From Rhea pennata (lineage: Eukaryota; Chordata; Aves; Rheiformes; Rheidae): 64,000 nucleotides of DNA. The stretch spans positions 135,075,966 through 135,139,965 of the forward strand of contig NC_084664.1 of NCBI RefSeq assembly GCF_028389875.1, in the 5' to 3' direction. The translations under genes were made by a program, and so were the position numbers. Numbering within the stretch: the first letter of the stretch is position 1; every line of letters starts with the position of its first letter. Under the pieces are notes generated by a model. It was not told the origin of the DNA, did no database searches, and was given only the letters and a program-made list of their open reading frames with translations. Positions 1-14,141 of the stretch are shown in pieces.

Positions 1-3000
1 TTCATATGCATTTTATGTCATTTATTTGTTCAGTTCTTCTTCTTCAGTCTTTCTGCACCGTCCTTTCCCCCATCTCGTCACCTAAGTCCACCCACTGTTG
101 TTCCACTGAATTCATCATGTATTGCAGAACTAAAGTGTATATTGGTTGTTCATAGTGATACTTGTAGCATCTGTTTAAAGGTTTGAACAATACACTATTT
201 AACAACTATTTCCAAGAAACATTTGTCACAACATGAGAAAATTAGAAAGAAAACACAATGAATTTTTTATCTGTGATTGCATTTGTATATAAATACATTT
301 TAAAAAATGGGATAGAAGGAGCAGTTTTCCTCAAGTTTTGAGAAAGCTACATGATCATTTCTTTCCCAGGGTATTTTAAGATAATCTGACCATCTTGAAT
401 GTAAATTAATAATCTTTCAACATTCTATCTTTTTAGGGAAATATACATATAATATGTTATTTTTATGAAAGAAAACACTTCAGATTATCCTGAGGTGAGA
501 ACACGGAAACCATGATAAGCAGAAGTTCTGTTGAAGGAGAAAGGATTATATTTCCCCTAAAATAGAAAATGAGTTGTCTTCATTTTCTTAAATTCTCCTT
601 TTCTGGAAACTACTATCATGCCAAGGTGGGAAAATCAATCTTCCATACAAAATTTTTTTCTGTTAAAAACAGCAATTCTTTACCAATGGTATATGTCAAA
701 TTGAACACATTATTAAGAGTTCTGACCATGACGCATTTCTTTATCTAAGCTTCTCAAGTATTGGCTTATTTTTTTTTCAGACTGTTAATCCACATATAAT
801 GTAATCAGCAACTGAGACCAGTTTTGCCAGCCAGGGAACATGGTAATGTTACGGCAAGAAAGAAGTATCATGATAGCTAAGGAGATTTCTTACTGATGGT
901 AAGTGGACAAGAGAAAAATCAATGGGGCCTCACTGAGGTCCTTCCCTAGAGATCTGAACCAACAGGAACAATTACTTGGCATATGTAGACCAATTCAACA
1001 GTGCCTCCAGCCTATAAAGAGGAAAGATGAACTGTGACTTCAAAACTGAAGGTGATAAGGAGATAAAAAGCTGATTGCTACACAGTTTGTAATCACATCT
1101 GCCCATGTGCAGATGTGCAGAATATGTCTTTGCCCATGAGAGAAAAATCTGAAGATGCTCTGGATAATCACTGGTTGTTGTGGAGGCACCCAATTCCTAA
1201 GTCTGCTTGAAGACATTATTCTGAGTTACAGACTTGGTTACAAGATTGGCTGACTCCCAAAATCAACCTAGACAAGCACTGACCAAGTGACAGTGGAAAA
1301 TGAATATCAGCCATACACCATGCAACCACATCGACTGTTATCTCCTGAATCACAACAAAGTAATTAATCAGAAGAGAGGAATCATAGAGGATTTTCTGAG
1401 GGAATATAAACACAGAGACTTCTCATAAAGCTAGGCTTCCTGTCAAAGACAAACTTTTATTTTTAAGAATCCTGAATTTGCCAGTGTATTTCTTACCCTC
1501 AGACCCCCCCCAACTTACATTGAGCATATTCAGCTGTTCCATTGCAAAGGAAACTACCCAAGAAAAGTACACCAAGAAAGGGCAAAACATGTCTGTTAGA
1601 TAATGTATTCCGTCATGGTTTTATTCTCTTCTATTAGTACCAACATGCATACATCTGAGGATCTGAGCTTTCCCAAACATCATAATTCCCCAGGAAATGT
1701 GGCTGTAAAAATTGTCTGCTCCTAGGAAATATTATTGGCAAATAACTTCAGTGTCTATGATTTTAGGCACAATGTTATATATGTATTTTAAAAGATGATA
1801 ATGACAAACATTTTAGCTATATCTCCCACTCTCCCCCAAAATAGCAAGCGATAAAGGAACAGAAAAAGGAAAACTGCTTTATGCAAAGTTTACACTGCCT
1901 CAGCTGGGCTTCCACTTTAGTTACTGAACCCATAACTGTGCTGTTGAACCAATACGAGTCTGTTATGAGATTAGCCTTTCAGCTAAATTCAGGAACATAA
2001 TTTTCCTGAATTCTTTTAATTGTGCCAAACAATCTCATCCAAAGACACAAAATTATGCACAGAAGATTCAGACATCATTCTCTGATGTTAAAACAAAAAT
2101 ACACCAAGGTGTCCAGATTCATAGCAAGAAAACTATCACAGTCTCATTTTCAAGCATCATGTTAGACAGATTTTGCAAATAGGAAATTCTATGAAAAGTA
2201 TTTATAAATGTGATTTGCTGCTCTCAAAATAACTTGGGCAAGATCACTTGAAACTAACTCTAAAAATTCCAATAGGAGATCCTATTACCAAATGGATGAG
2301 AAAGTAGTTCAGAAGACAAATAGTTCTTTTCAATTATTTCAAAGGAATTACCTATAATTTCAACAATACCCTTTTGGCTGAGATAGACTGCAACATAGTA
2401 AAAACAGAGTAGTTCATTTCCAAGACAAAGGCTCTATCTTTTACAGAGGAAAGAAGCCAGAATGTTTTATCTTGGTGTTTCATTGCCATCATTACAGTAT
2501 CAAAGTCTGAGAAGAATCCAAACATTAAAGGTGAAGTTTGGGGATTTTAGCAGGTTATCTGATTAATTGAAATGGTAGCAAAATGAGAAGTAAATAAACA
2601 AAATAAAATTTCATCCTAAAATTTAGAAGTATTTTTTTTCATTTCTTTCACTTTCAATCATGAAATTTTATTTCCCTCCACTATATTTTCTGTTCTACCT
2701 CACCCTGGAAGTCTGTCCAGTGTGAGCGTATCTGTCTCTGCTCCACTGTTTCCCAGTGCAGCACCAACATCTTTCTCCCCAAGATTTATATCAATATTAC
2801 TTAGGCACACGTCTCTCTTCAGCACATAGCAGGCCAACAGAACAAAACTCAGTTTCATTCTCTTCTACAAATCCTAGAAAATGTATGCAACTACTTACAA
2901 TAATAAGCATCATATCTATAACTATATATGCATATATCATTTAAAAACCATTTTTCCAGAACATTAATCTTGAGTGCTTTCGCCAGATCCCTTCCCTCCC

Positions 3001-5147
3001 TTCCACACCCATCTTTTCTTATAAAATTAACTCCAAAATTTAACCAACACATGAAGCATCTTGCCATGCCAGCTTTAAGAATGTTGAGAACAGCAAAGAG
3101 GTATAGTGTTTTGTTTTGCTTTTGCTGTCTTTGCAACTCTTTTGGAAGCATTTCACAGCCACTATACATATAGTCCAACTTCACTTATCTAGGCAGTCAC
3201 TACTGCAAATTTGTCTGAGAATGAAGACAGCAGCATTGTTTTATTTAACTGATTTGAAACATTCACATACAGCTCAGACACTAATGTAATGAGTTAGCAA
3301 ATTAAAATTTCACTACAAAAATAAGTCTGTCATAATTCAGCAAAGTTAAAATTGGCCACACATATTTACTTTTTAAAAAATTAATAGAAGTGTTAAAGAT
3401 TTCAGAAATTAGTAAAATGAGAATTTTTTGCTGGAATGTCAAATAATGCATCTGCAAAGCAACCCCACAAATGGATAGAGCCAGAAGTGTTCTCTTCTGC
3501 AACACATTAACTCTTTCATTAGAAGTTAATCTACAAAATATTTTAAAATCTACAAAATAGTTTAACAGGCCCTATAAGCTAAAGGCACTAAAACAATCCT
3601 GACTCACTGCTTTGACTCAGTTACTCCAAAATCTGAAATGTTTTCTAGTTTCCCGTCTACTGTTGTAGCTTTCAACCTGTAGTTCAAAGACCAGTTGAAA
3701 AAACTGTAGTCCACAAAATACAATAACTCAAATTATTGGCCACACGTCTCCCATATTTATACTCTTTTTTGTTGAACCACTTCCCAGACAACCCTGTATG
3801 AATTCCACAGTCTCCTCCTCATGTGACAGTTCTGTAGTGTGTCTGGAGGCTAAATTAACAACCTACAATAGCTGCAATGAACATAAAACACTTACTGCAA
3901 AAAGCTGATCAGAGCACAGGTATTGAGAAGTACCTATGGAGGTGCTTAGGCTACTCAACAATCATCAGCATGGCTGTATACTCTCTAAGTTGCAGACTGG
4001 ACTGAAAAAAATCTCCAAATTTATCTTGTGAACTCACTCACTTTGGGAACTCTAGTTCCCAAGTGCTTCTACTACTCCAGAAAAGAGCATGTGTTAACAT
4101 CACTGCCACGTAGTAGGACTGAGTCATTGGAACAGTGTCACAAATGACAGGAAAGATCCTTCTTCTTAGGACAACTGCAGAGTGGTCTAGCTAGCTTAAA
4201 GCAGTAATTTCAGTTTTTTTCAGGGTCTGCTCTCTGGGGGCTGCTCCCATGCTCTAGAAACCATAGCATTCACCAACAGACTTTTACCAGCAAAGAGGAA
4301 CATTACTCCACAACAAAGACGTGGCCAGTTTCATTGACACATTTCACTCAGATGAGTAGCTGTCATTCCAAAAATGATAGGGAAAATTGGCAGTGAGTCA
4401 GCTGATTCCTGAGAGCTCAGTACAGGGACAATGCCTAGCAGTCCCCGACATCCTCAGGAAGGTACACACTGGTGGAGCCACTGTTCAGCTTGAAACCAGC
4501 GAAGGAAAAACAGTAAAATACCTCCAGTAGTAACTTATCTGCAGTAATTTCAACAGTGATCTACTGAGGTTGTCCCATAGATGAGCCCTCAATTCTGTTT
4601 TTTTTTCTTTGTTTTTTTTTTTTTGAACAAAAGATGAGTGCTTGCAGACATCCAGCCGGACACCAAGATGTCTTCAAAATCTGCAGTATGAATTAAATAA
4701 ATTATTAAAGAAATTATAATGCGTTAGCCCTATTGTTCTAGGAATGAACCTGCTGTAGCATTGCTATAGCAAACTGTCGAAGATGTTTGGAGCCTAGAAT
4801 TCCTAAAAACCTTCAAAAAGGCTACAGAAGTAACTGAGCACCACTAAATGAATATTTGCACATGAAAACTAGGGTTTTCTGTCTAGTCACTGTCAGAAGA
4901 AAAAAGAGGTAAAGATGCATTTGAACTCTAAATCATGGCCACTAGGCAATATTTCATAGTTATTTTATTCCCCTAGTTCTCCCATTTCACAAATAGGACA
5001 TGAAATTTCACAAAAAGACCAGATGTTGGCAAAGGCCAAAAGAGTCCTAACCTAAAAAAGGGTACTGAAGGCTAACAATTATTTTACTGATTTCACAAAA
5101 CTAAAGCTAACTTAGGGCATGTGATTTACTTTCAACTCTAAATAGAC

Positions 5148-5203
5148 CAAGTGACCTCTTGAAGCCCTTTCCAGCCTCATTTTCTATGGTCATCACTTCT
5201 GTG
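5148..5203 (+). mobile_element. CR1 LINE 3' end, old fragment
   Basis: The bases GTGACCTCTTGAAGCCCTTT followed by CCAGCCTCA and then ACTTCTGTGAT match the conserved 3' end of avian CR1 elements on the plus strand, with several differences. Only the last 55 or so bases are recognisable. Confidence 0.6.
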
Positions 5204-6472
5204 ATCAACAAGACACTTTCCCTTCTCTAAGCATCAAATTCCAAAGAGTTTCTGTTTAATCTTATCTATTTAGAATTTCCTGATTAAAGAATTGCCAGAC
5301 GAGATAAAAGAAGCTGACATGATCACAGAATGTCATGATTTTAAGATAGCTGCCAGAATCTTGGTCCAGAAGACAGGAGGTCACATTTGTATAAGGACTT
5401 TTCAGAGGAGTAACTAACTGCTAATAAACGTCTATTATTTTCTACCCTTAAACTTGCTAGGAAGTATTGGCACATAGTGATAGTGGCAGGACATCAGGAA
5501 AAAGAGCATTTATCACATCCATACAATGTCATATATTAATATGCATGCCTCTGATATAGCAACACCAAGAGGCATCCTAGCAGCTCATGGATAACTGTTT
5601 GGGAAGTTTAAGACATAAAAAATACCAACATTTGTCCAAAAATGGACAAGAAATATTGGAATATCTGGATGTAGTATTAGTTATTTAAACTGATGGGTCC
5701 AAAAAAAAATCAAAGTAAAAAGTTATCACTTACTGAAGGATGAAGTTATGTACTTTGGCAATACAGTGATAGTGGTAGGACCTCATCATATAAAAAGAAA
5801 GTTCAAGTCATGAAGGCAAGAACAATATCACATGCAATATGAAGATGTGACAATGGTTTACTATACTCCATAGACATTTCACAAAGGATCTCAACTACTC
5901 ACTACTCATACTGTTAGACAGGTAGTCCAGGCTGCTAAGAGTTAACTGAACTGGAATAAAATCTTGTACAAGAAGCTGACCAGGATATAGTAATATAGAT
6001 CTGAATCAGAATGACTGCTTCACCAAATTCCTGGTACTTAACTAAGATCACAAGAAGAAAGAGAGATTACTTTCCACATTAAGTTCTCCAAATCGTCTAC
6101 TACCTCAAGACACTTGTCTGTCGAGTAACATTTGTGAAGTTGCAGACTTTTAGAGAATGTTCCTACCTGTAGGCCAGGCTGTCCTCTGTAGGATGGCAGT
6201 CACCCACCAGAAAACGATCTCTAGAGCTGAGCCTTTACAAGCAGTGAGAAGATTCTCATTATCAGAGACTCAGCTGGACCAAGCTAGACATGTAGGAAGA
6301 CCATTTTAAAATACAGTATGTAATGTCTGCCTATTAAATAAATTAATTTCTGCTTTCAGGCAATATTTTGATACATTTTTTTCCTCAATAGTTTGCTAAG
6401 TCTGAGCTGCCTTCAATGAGGTCCACTTTCCACAAAGGATAGCCTTACTAGAATCCTTTTGTAAAGGCAGGA

Positions 6473-6621
6473 AATCATAGAATTACAGAATTGGTAAGGT
6501 TGGAAGTGACCTCTGGAGATCATCTAGTCCAACCCTCAAATGAGTGGCCCATACAGGAATCGAACCCGCAACCTTGGCATTATTAGCACCACACTCTAAC
6601 CAACTGAGCTAAAACTAACCC
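6473..6621 (-). mobile_element. tRNA-Ile-headed SINE with CR1 tail
   Basis: On the minus strand a tRNA-Ile-like head (about 6620 down to 6545) carries TTAGCTCAGTTGGTTAGAG (D arm and box A), an anticodon loop reading CTAATAA (anticodon AAT), and GGTTCGATTCC (T arm and box B). It passes directly into a CR1 3' tail (GGACTAGATGATCTCCAGAG and so on) that ends in a TTCTATGATT-like repeat at 6473. This structure matches the TguSINE1 type I recall from zebra finch: RNA polymerase III transcribes the head, and CR1 enzymes copy the tail. The tRNA part could not fold into a functional tRNA gene with a proper 3' end, so it is not called as a tRNA. Confidence 0.85.
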
Positions 6622-6732
6622 AAAGCCAAGATTGGCCCCATTGTAGGCCATGCCCTCACCAACGGGCACCGTTCCACAGGGTTTGGCCACAGCAGACAGA
6701 GATGGGGGCTAGTAACAGAATCACAGAAGCTA

Positions 6733-6868
6733 TCACAGAATCAGTAAGGTTGGAAGAGACCTCCGGAGATCATCTAGTCCAACCTCCCAAAGATTTCCTG
6801 GTGCTGGTTCCACTGGGGTTTGAACCAAGGACCTTCAGCATGTAAAGCAGATGTGATAACCACTCTTC
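6733..6868 (-). mobile_element. tRNA-Val-headed SINE with CR1 tail, 5'-truncated copy
   Basis: On the minus strand, GTGGTTATCACATCTGCTTT and ACATGCTGAAGGTCC, then GGTTCAAACCCCAGTGGAACC, match tRNA-Val with anticodon TAC. A short linker (about 20 bases, GGAAATCTTTGGGAGG) joins the head to the same CR1 3' tail as the preceding SINE. The first bases of the tRNA head are lost or diverged near 6868. It lies about 110 bp from the tRNA-Ile SINE in the same orientation. The other copy in the window, at 52147-52292, has the same linker and is better preserved. Confidence 0.85.
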
Positions 6869-9800
6869 TAGGAAATAACCTGGAAAGTCCTCTACTGAGA
6901 GCTGTGAATGTTTCTGGTGCTTCTAGAGCACAGAATGAACTGTGGTTGCCAATGCTGGCAAACATTGTCAGACAGAAACTAAACTCCCAATGCTATACTA
7001 CAGGTTTTCTCCATTCAGACAACTGAGATACAGGATGTCCCTTGCATGAGACCCTAATCCTGTAACAGCCAGATACCACAGATTAAAACCTTTGAAGAGC
7101 CACAGATACTGCAGAAAGCTCATGTAAAACATCATCTCATGAAAGACATCTCTTAATCTATAGAGATCTCGTCATGCTGAGCTTAAGCTGTTAAAGAGAG
7201 TTAAACGCTTAACTTTTGATGGATGGGAGCAGATAACATCAGAGCCCCCTTGCTTCCCGTTCCGATGCCCGAAACACCAGAACTTGCTTAGGACAAAGTG
7301 AATGATGTTGCCTTCTATCCTTCAGACACCAAGTGCAACCCCTACCCCAACCAATGCAATGACACCGAACAAGACCTAGGAAGAAGGCATGCACTGCCAG
7401 ATGACAACTAAGGTATCTCATAGTATGTCATTATGTCTGTGCTAAATCACTATAGTAAATTACTGTACTATAGTAACTATAGCTACTGTATTTAAGGACT
7501 GGTCTGCTTAAGCAGAGTAAGCAAAGAGATACAGGTCATCCCTTCAGAGCTAGGATTAGCTGCAGGTAAGAAGGCACCTCTCTACCCTTTTTACATTCCC
7601 AACAGGTATATCTCCTGCCAAGAAGATAACTCCAGCAACAGGAAACTGGCTATTACGACTTCACAAACAAGGAGCCAGCTCAGAGGCCCTGTACTTCAAT
7701 GATTAGCATTCCTTTAGGGCGAGTGATGTCATTTCAAAGTTGATAGAGACTAGAAGGGGCATCTAGGGCCAATCCATTGTCCTTAAGCAGCACAGGAATT
7801 TGCTACTTGAACTGCCAAGAAGAGCAAATGGGTTATACCAGCATGCATTGCTTAGCGCAGGCTCTGTTCATTTTTTTCTTGCATGCCTTGCCATGAGAAG
7901 CTGACTGCTCCATAATAAAGGCTAAGATGTTTGATTCTTTCCATTCATAAGTTCCTCACAAGGAGGATTTGGCCATTTTCAATTGGAAGCTATGGAATCA
8001 TGCTGAAATAATTTCCACTAATCACACCTGCTGCCAGGTCCTGATACCATGCATGGTGGAAAAGGAGGTAACTGCTTAATTACAGCTATTTACTGGGCAT
8101 GCCAAGATTATCATGATACCCTGGAAACCGGAAATCATTTCGAGACATACTGCATCTCAAAAACACCATTCCAAAGCCAAGAGGAAAAGTGCAGTGAATG
8201 GTCCTCAAAGTGGCCATAATCTGCAGGCTGCAGTATAAAGAACAAAGCAAAGGTTCCTGCCAGAATTACAGCAAATTTGGCTTTTGCCCTTGAAAACAGC
8301 AAGCTACCTATCCAGACTAGGATGTTTCAATGACACAGTTTGATCCAGGGTATTGGTGAAGAAGGCTAGCAGATGCAAAGTAACCTAGCTGTGAGCAGGG
8401 TATAGGGCCTAGGGTGTGGTTTGTGGAAATGATTTCAGTTGATTCCATGGGTTCCAAATGAAACAACATATCTGGTGTGCAAGGAACTTGCAAACTGACT
8501 GAAAAACTAAAAAACAGGTCGATTATTTCTACAGAAACATGAAGTAAAGCAGGAAGATATTGGTTCTTCTCCTACAGAGAGAAGGGTAAGCTAGGAGCCA
8601 TTGGAACCATTCACTAGGTCAGTGAGCATTAAACTCTACCTTTAGGCACTTAGAACACTGTATTATTGTTGAAGAATGCTCATATGTACATTCCTATAAA
8701 GGTTTTCTCCTGATGTTACTCTGCTCTGAGAGAAGTAATGTGACATTACTGAGAACAGGGCCTGTTCTTGGGTTGGGTTCCTGCCTTCCTACATGTCTGT
8801 GATGCCAAGGGTGAAAGGCCTGTCTCAAGGTAAGAATTAGAATCTGTGTTCCTCTCGGTCTGCCCTTGAAAAATGTCAAGGATGAGTTGAAATATATTAA
8901 ATTTATATTTTGTTTGTAGGTCACCTTTAAAAAAAATCGTAATAATTTCTGTAATACTTCTTACCAACAAAATGTGATACTGACACTTAAAACCATAGAA
9001 GGTAAAGAAAGAAATGCAGGTTCGACCTTGTCTAACAAGTGCAAAAATACTTTGAATAAGACAAATCGGAGGAAACCCTAGAGCAAACCAAAATAAAATA
9101 TAGCTCTTCAAAGTAGCACTGATTGTGGATCAAAGGAAAGGGCCATCAGAATTTCCCAAGCCACAATGTTTCTGCATGTCTGTAAAAGAATTAACTCAGA
9201 ATAAATATGCAATAATAGTAGGTCTGCGTTAAGCCAACAACAAAGAAATCCTTAATCCAGCACAAAGAAATCTTTAATACTATAAAACAAAGTCATGTCA
9301 AATCCCCCATTTTTGGAGATACATGAAGCTTCTTTCACAATGTTTTCAAACGTATTTATAGTAACAAGAGCAAAGACTTAAGATAAAAGTCAAAGGGATT
9401 ATCATCAATGGTCTAGCTACACAGAAGTTACTCTTCTAATTTTTGGTTTAATTTGTGGTCTTCAAATATGAAGATGTAATGCAAAAATATTTCCATGCCA
9501 CTGCACGATCCATTTCAACTACACTATCTTAGCAGACCAGATGAAACAACAATCAGCTTTTGGACAGCCAGCCACATTAAACAGGAACACGCCAGCTAAC
9601 AATTGCAATGGGTTTTTGTTGCTTTTTCATGTTTTTTAAGCATTAGTTTCCTTAATTAATTGGCATAATTTTCTTAAAGTTTACAAGAGCAGCAGAACAA
9701 CTCTTAATTAAGAGTTGGATCCTGACAAGAGACTATTGTAAGAAATACAAGAATTAAGGTGTGAGTATTACTCACCCAAGGTTCACACACCACCTGAACC

Positions 9801-11674
9801 ATAAGGGCTCTGTATAGCGCCATAAAGCATATACGGTCTTCAGCAACATAAGCAAAACCTTCCTTTCACAATGAAATTTGGAGAAGGAAATTTGGAAGAG
9901 AAAAAGCAAGAATATTGGAAAAGTGAAGCAGCATCTAACAAATGAATAATCCCACAAGCACTACTCTTCTCATTCTTGGGATTTTCTTCTCCTTTATTGT
10001 CAACAAGTGGTAGTAACTTAACTGAAATGTATTTTAGAACACTACTTAGAAGAAAGTGAAGAGGGCAATAATGAGGGAAGACTATTCATAAAAAATCCCT
10101 TTAAAAGGTTACCATAACTATCACCTTTCATTTTCAGATGTTCTGTGCTTCATACGTAAGCTGAGTTCTGCATTCCCTAGGCGAGCAGCCTGTAGTCATT
10201 TTGTTCAGGCTTCTTTTACCTTTCTAGACAAATATCAAAGGATCATGCTTGACCCTGTCAAAAACAATGATACAACAAGCTGGATCACTGCTACCTACTT
10301 CAAATGGTTATCAGTTCTTGCATGGTGGCGTATACTTGGGCATGTTGGGCATGCTTTGTTCTCAGTATATTTTATTTTAATCTCTTTTCTGATGTACCTT
10401 ACTGCATGAAATGAGTAAAGGACAGAATTCAGTACTCCAAGACTTTCAACAACTGCCTGAGAGTCCTTACGAGCTTAAGAATAGGTAGAAGGTAAAGGGA
10501 TACAAGCTTTTTCAGCTGAGTGGAATCAAAATTCACAAGCTGCTTAAATTATTCAAGTGTTTAACTTTTCTGTTCAATTTTATGTGTGAGCGGAAAACAA
10601 CAACAGTTTCAGCAAATGGGATTCAACTGAAGGACAGAGGAAAGATTGTGTTTTTTCTCTTCCCTTTGAAGTTTTTTTTGTTATTGTTCTTTGAAAAGTG
10701 TTCTAGTCCACCAGACATAAACAGCAGAAAACCAGTATGGAGATAATGTCCAGGTTGTACATAAACATTGCTGTAGTCTGCTGCAAAATGCTTGTGAGTT
10801 CTCCTATTGGGTCTACATCAAAGATATGCCCTTTTGTAGGTTGTAAAAACAGGGTGCAATTTCATCCATAAAAATACGTGTTCTACAAAATGGGTTCTGT
10901 AACATGAACTCAGTGATATGCCACCATTCCACTGATTCTGCACATGCGTTCATTTCTCAGGAATGCTTGTAAGCTGGGTTATGCCTTTCTCTAAGATAAG
11001 CAGACTTACATGCGGGGGAAAAAAAATGGCAGCGTGTTGCACACAGAAAGATTCTGCTCTCTGCAGGAGACTTCTTCCACAAAATGCAAGTTCTAATATA
11101 GAACATTCCAAAGGCTCCTGTCTTACTGGCTATACCACACACATGCTATTTACAGCAAAAGTTGAATACAATGGAAGTCCTTTTCTGTTTACATTTTAAA
11201 AATGAAGGCAGTATCTTGAAAGCCAGTGCACTGCAGGAATTTCTAAGTTTCAAAGATCTTTTAATCAAACACCAAGAAATAGTGTATGTGACCCTCTCTG
11301 TTAGTTTAGAGCCTAACCACTTAGACTTGCAGGTTACAATATATTTTAAGAGTATCATGTAATATATTTTTCTAAAGTACTTCTGCTTCTTATTTTGTGA
11401 ATGTAGGAAATGGCGAGAGCTGTGTAATGATTTCAGGCTTGAGTCCAGTTTTGTACTTCTTTTTTATCCATGATAACTATTACATGGTACATTATGAATT
11501 TCAATACAGATAATATAGAGAGATTTCACAGACATGACCGTATCCATTTCACTCATAATTACTATACAGTGAATAAGGAAAAAAATCTAGGTATCGAAAG
11601 AAGATGATTTTATGACTAAAAAACAGAACTACTGTGGAGACACTGTTGGTACTATAACTGCCTCTCCCACAGAT

Positions 11675-11790
11675 TTCCTGTACAGCTTTGAGTAAGGTAC
11701 TTAATCTTTCTGTGCCTCAACTCCGCATGGGTAAAGCAGAGGTCAAAATACTTAACTTCATTGGCATGTTTTAAGTATAGAAACATTTGT
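11675..11790 (+). mobile_element. MIR-like CORE-SINE relic
   Basis: The run GAGTAAGGTACTTAATCTTT then CTGTGCCTCAACTCCGCATG, GTAAAGCAGAGGTCAAAATA and CTTAACTTC follows the order of the MIR core (a pattern of 'gcaagtcacttaacctct', 'tgcctcagtttcc', 'tgtaaaatgg' and 'aataatacctacc'). Identity is modest, as expected for an amniote-age repeat. Ends are approximate. Confidence 0.6.
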
Positions 11791-13526
11791 GTTTGGGAAG
11801 CTACTGGGTATTGCTAACAATAGCTATGCATGTGCCACTGAAATACAAAAGAAAAATACGTTTTAGCACAGAGTTTGAAAGGTGTAGAGAAAATAGAAGT
11901 ATGGCACCTCACACTGAACAAAGAAAATGAAAAATCAGCTGCTTTAGTGAGTGAGCTTGAAGTATGAGGGCAACTAGCATGCAAAAATGCCATTTACAGT
12001 CTGGATTGTAATACATGAACATGCACAACAGAACAGAGTTCATTTGAAAAAGCAATGCCCAGCAATGTTAACTTTGTCATTTTATAACTTTTAAGTACTT
12101 CTTTTTGAAAGGCCAACACTCTTGTAATGTAAGGTCTTTTGTAGAAAATTTAACACATAAATATCCATACATTTGCTGTGTATATTAATTCTACCTCTTG
12201 TTCCTAAAAACAATTCAGTAATATACAGTTTTACAACATATTGATCTAGGTAACTTATGAGTCGTTTTTTTGTAAGTATGTATCAATCACTTTATTGTTT
12301 ACTTGTCGTTGGAAAGAAATTGATTTAATCAAACCTTGCAGTAATACATTATTGATATATCCCCAGAAAAACAAAGTCATAATGAACCATCAAGGTCCTA
12401 ATATAAAACACCATAAGGATTGGCAATTTTTGCTTCAATCCTTCAGCACATTTTGCAAACATGAATCACTACACTAGCAAAAGCCCTGTGCAAAACTGTA
12501 GCTGGTCTAAGCTGTAATATGTATCATTAACCTAAGAAACAGACTTGGGACAAGGTTCTCCGTAACTTGGCAATGCTGACAGGCTAGACAAAATACCACA
12601 CTGTAGACTCTGTGCATCTCTGATCCTTATATACAGCAATGTATCATTTTACTGGATTTTAGCAAATCAAGACCATTCACGGTGGTGGTGGGGGGAGTGT
12701 GGGGTGATATGACATCATGAAAATAAAAGAAAGTCTTAGTCCTTCTCCTCAGCAGTGGTTCAGCCTTTGTTCTCCAGAGGCTTTTAAACTTTTCCACATG
12801 GAAATAATGATTTTAATAGATACACATTAAAATTCTTTTATGTGCATTTGTCAAACAAAAGACAGATTATTGTGGCAACTGCAGCAATCACTTGAAAGAG
12901 TAAAGTTAGAATAGCACTTAGTGTATTTTATAGACTTTCGAATACATCTTGCCAGTTTAAAGCATGAAGAAGCAAGCACTGTAATAACACTCACTATCAT
13001 CATTATTTTGGCAAAGGTGAGTGTTTTAGTGCACGTAACTTTTGTTAGAATTATGAAAAATAAAAGATAGTAGTGACACTGTGAGAATGTGGCACCATTT
13101 CATTTTCTGAGTAAAGGGCTTTTTTATACAAATATCAACATATCCATATCAGAACATCCTCATCAAAGCTGAATTACTGTAAGATTTTGTAGGATGTACA
13201 GCAAACGTTATCAGAATCTAGCACTAACCAAACATATGAAAATATCTAGGTACAGCTGACAGAGACATCTATAGGTAGTATCCGTCTAATACTTTATAAT
13301 TACTTACACATTAAAGAAAGGCTGAACTTCCTATCTAGGAATTCATACCTCAGGGTAAAAAAACATTTTTACAAGAAATGTGCTTCACAACTTAACAAGT
13401 AATAACACCATCAGTATATCAAAAATTGATGTCATTATGAGAGACATGTTACTTAAGCAATTAAGTCTGTATCAAAGAACAGACAAAATTAAAGTTGATG
13501 TGGATAAAAAAAAAAAGAAAAGCAAC

Positions 13527-13554
13527 AGAAAGATACGCAATAGCGTATCTTTCT
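13527..13554. repeat. Perfect 12-bp inverted repeat with 4-base loop
   Basis: AGAAAGATACGC is followed by AATA and then its exact complement GCGTATCTTTCT. Read on either strand this forms a 12-bp stem with a tetraloop. It lies in ASXL3 intron 1, about 950 bp from the donor. No pairing extends beyond the 12 bp, so it is far shorter than a typical microRNA precursor. Confidence 0.85.
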
Positions 13555-14101
13555 AGCTTTGTATTCTTTCTATATAAATGCATCAACTGAAGCTAAACCA
13601 GACCCAACTTTGCAGAAGACACACATACGAAACTGTACAACTATACATGCTGTACTGTGTATATATAGACAATTTATTGGAAAATTCCTAGAAAAGAGAG
13701 AACCCATAGATAGTCTGAAACTGAAATGCAACATAAACAATACGTTCTATTACACTTAGCAGATGATAATACGGAATCATGGAAACAGATACAGTAGGAA
13801 AGGGGAGACAGTTTCCAAATGAAATGGGAACAGAGTAGGTCCCTAGAGCGAGAGAGCCTTTTGAGAAACAGGATCGATTACCCTGGATATTTCCCTGCTC
13901 GGTGGGGTATGCAGAGAGGGTGAACGGGAATCCCAAGATAGTTTTCGCTAATGTCCTTCTCCCTCACCCCAGTCTTCCTGTCCACACTAAAGGGACGTTA
14001 GGGATATCCTCAGATATCTCACTTTTCTATGTAATTAAAAGAATGGACTTTCTTGGGATATGTGATGCATGAACTCAGATAGAAACAATCCCTGAGTATT
14101 T

Positions 14102-14141
14102 ACACACACACACACACACACACACGTACACACACACACAG
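14102..14141. repeat. (CA)n microsatellite in ASXL3 intron 1
   Basis: A nearly pure CA run, interrupted once by GTA, lies about 370 bp downstream of the ASXL3 exon 1 donor. More CA clusters follow at about 14262-14275, 14325-14345 and 14362-14373. On the transcribed minus strand these read as UG repeats. Confidence 0.9.

Noticed and set aside
6545..6620. A tRNA-Ile gene
   Set aside because: Same reason: it is continuous with a CR1 3' tail and has lost acceptor-stem pairing.
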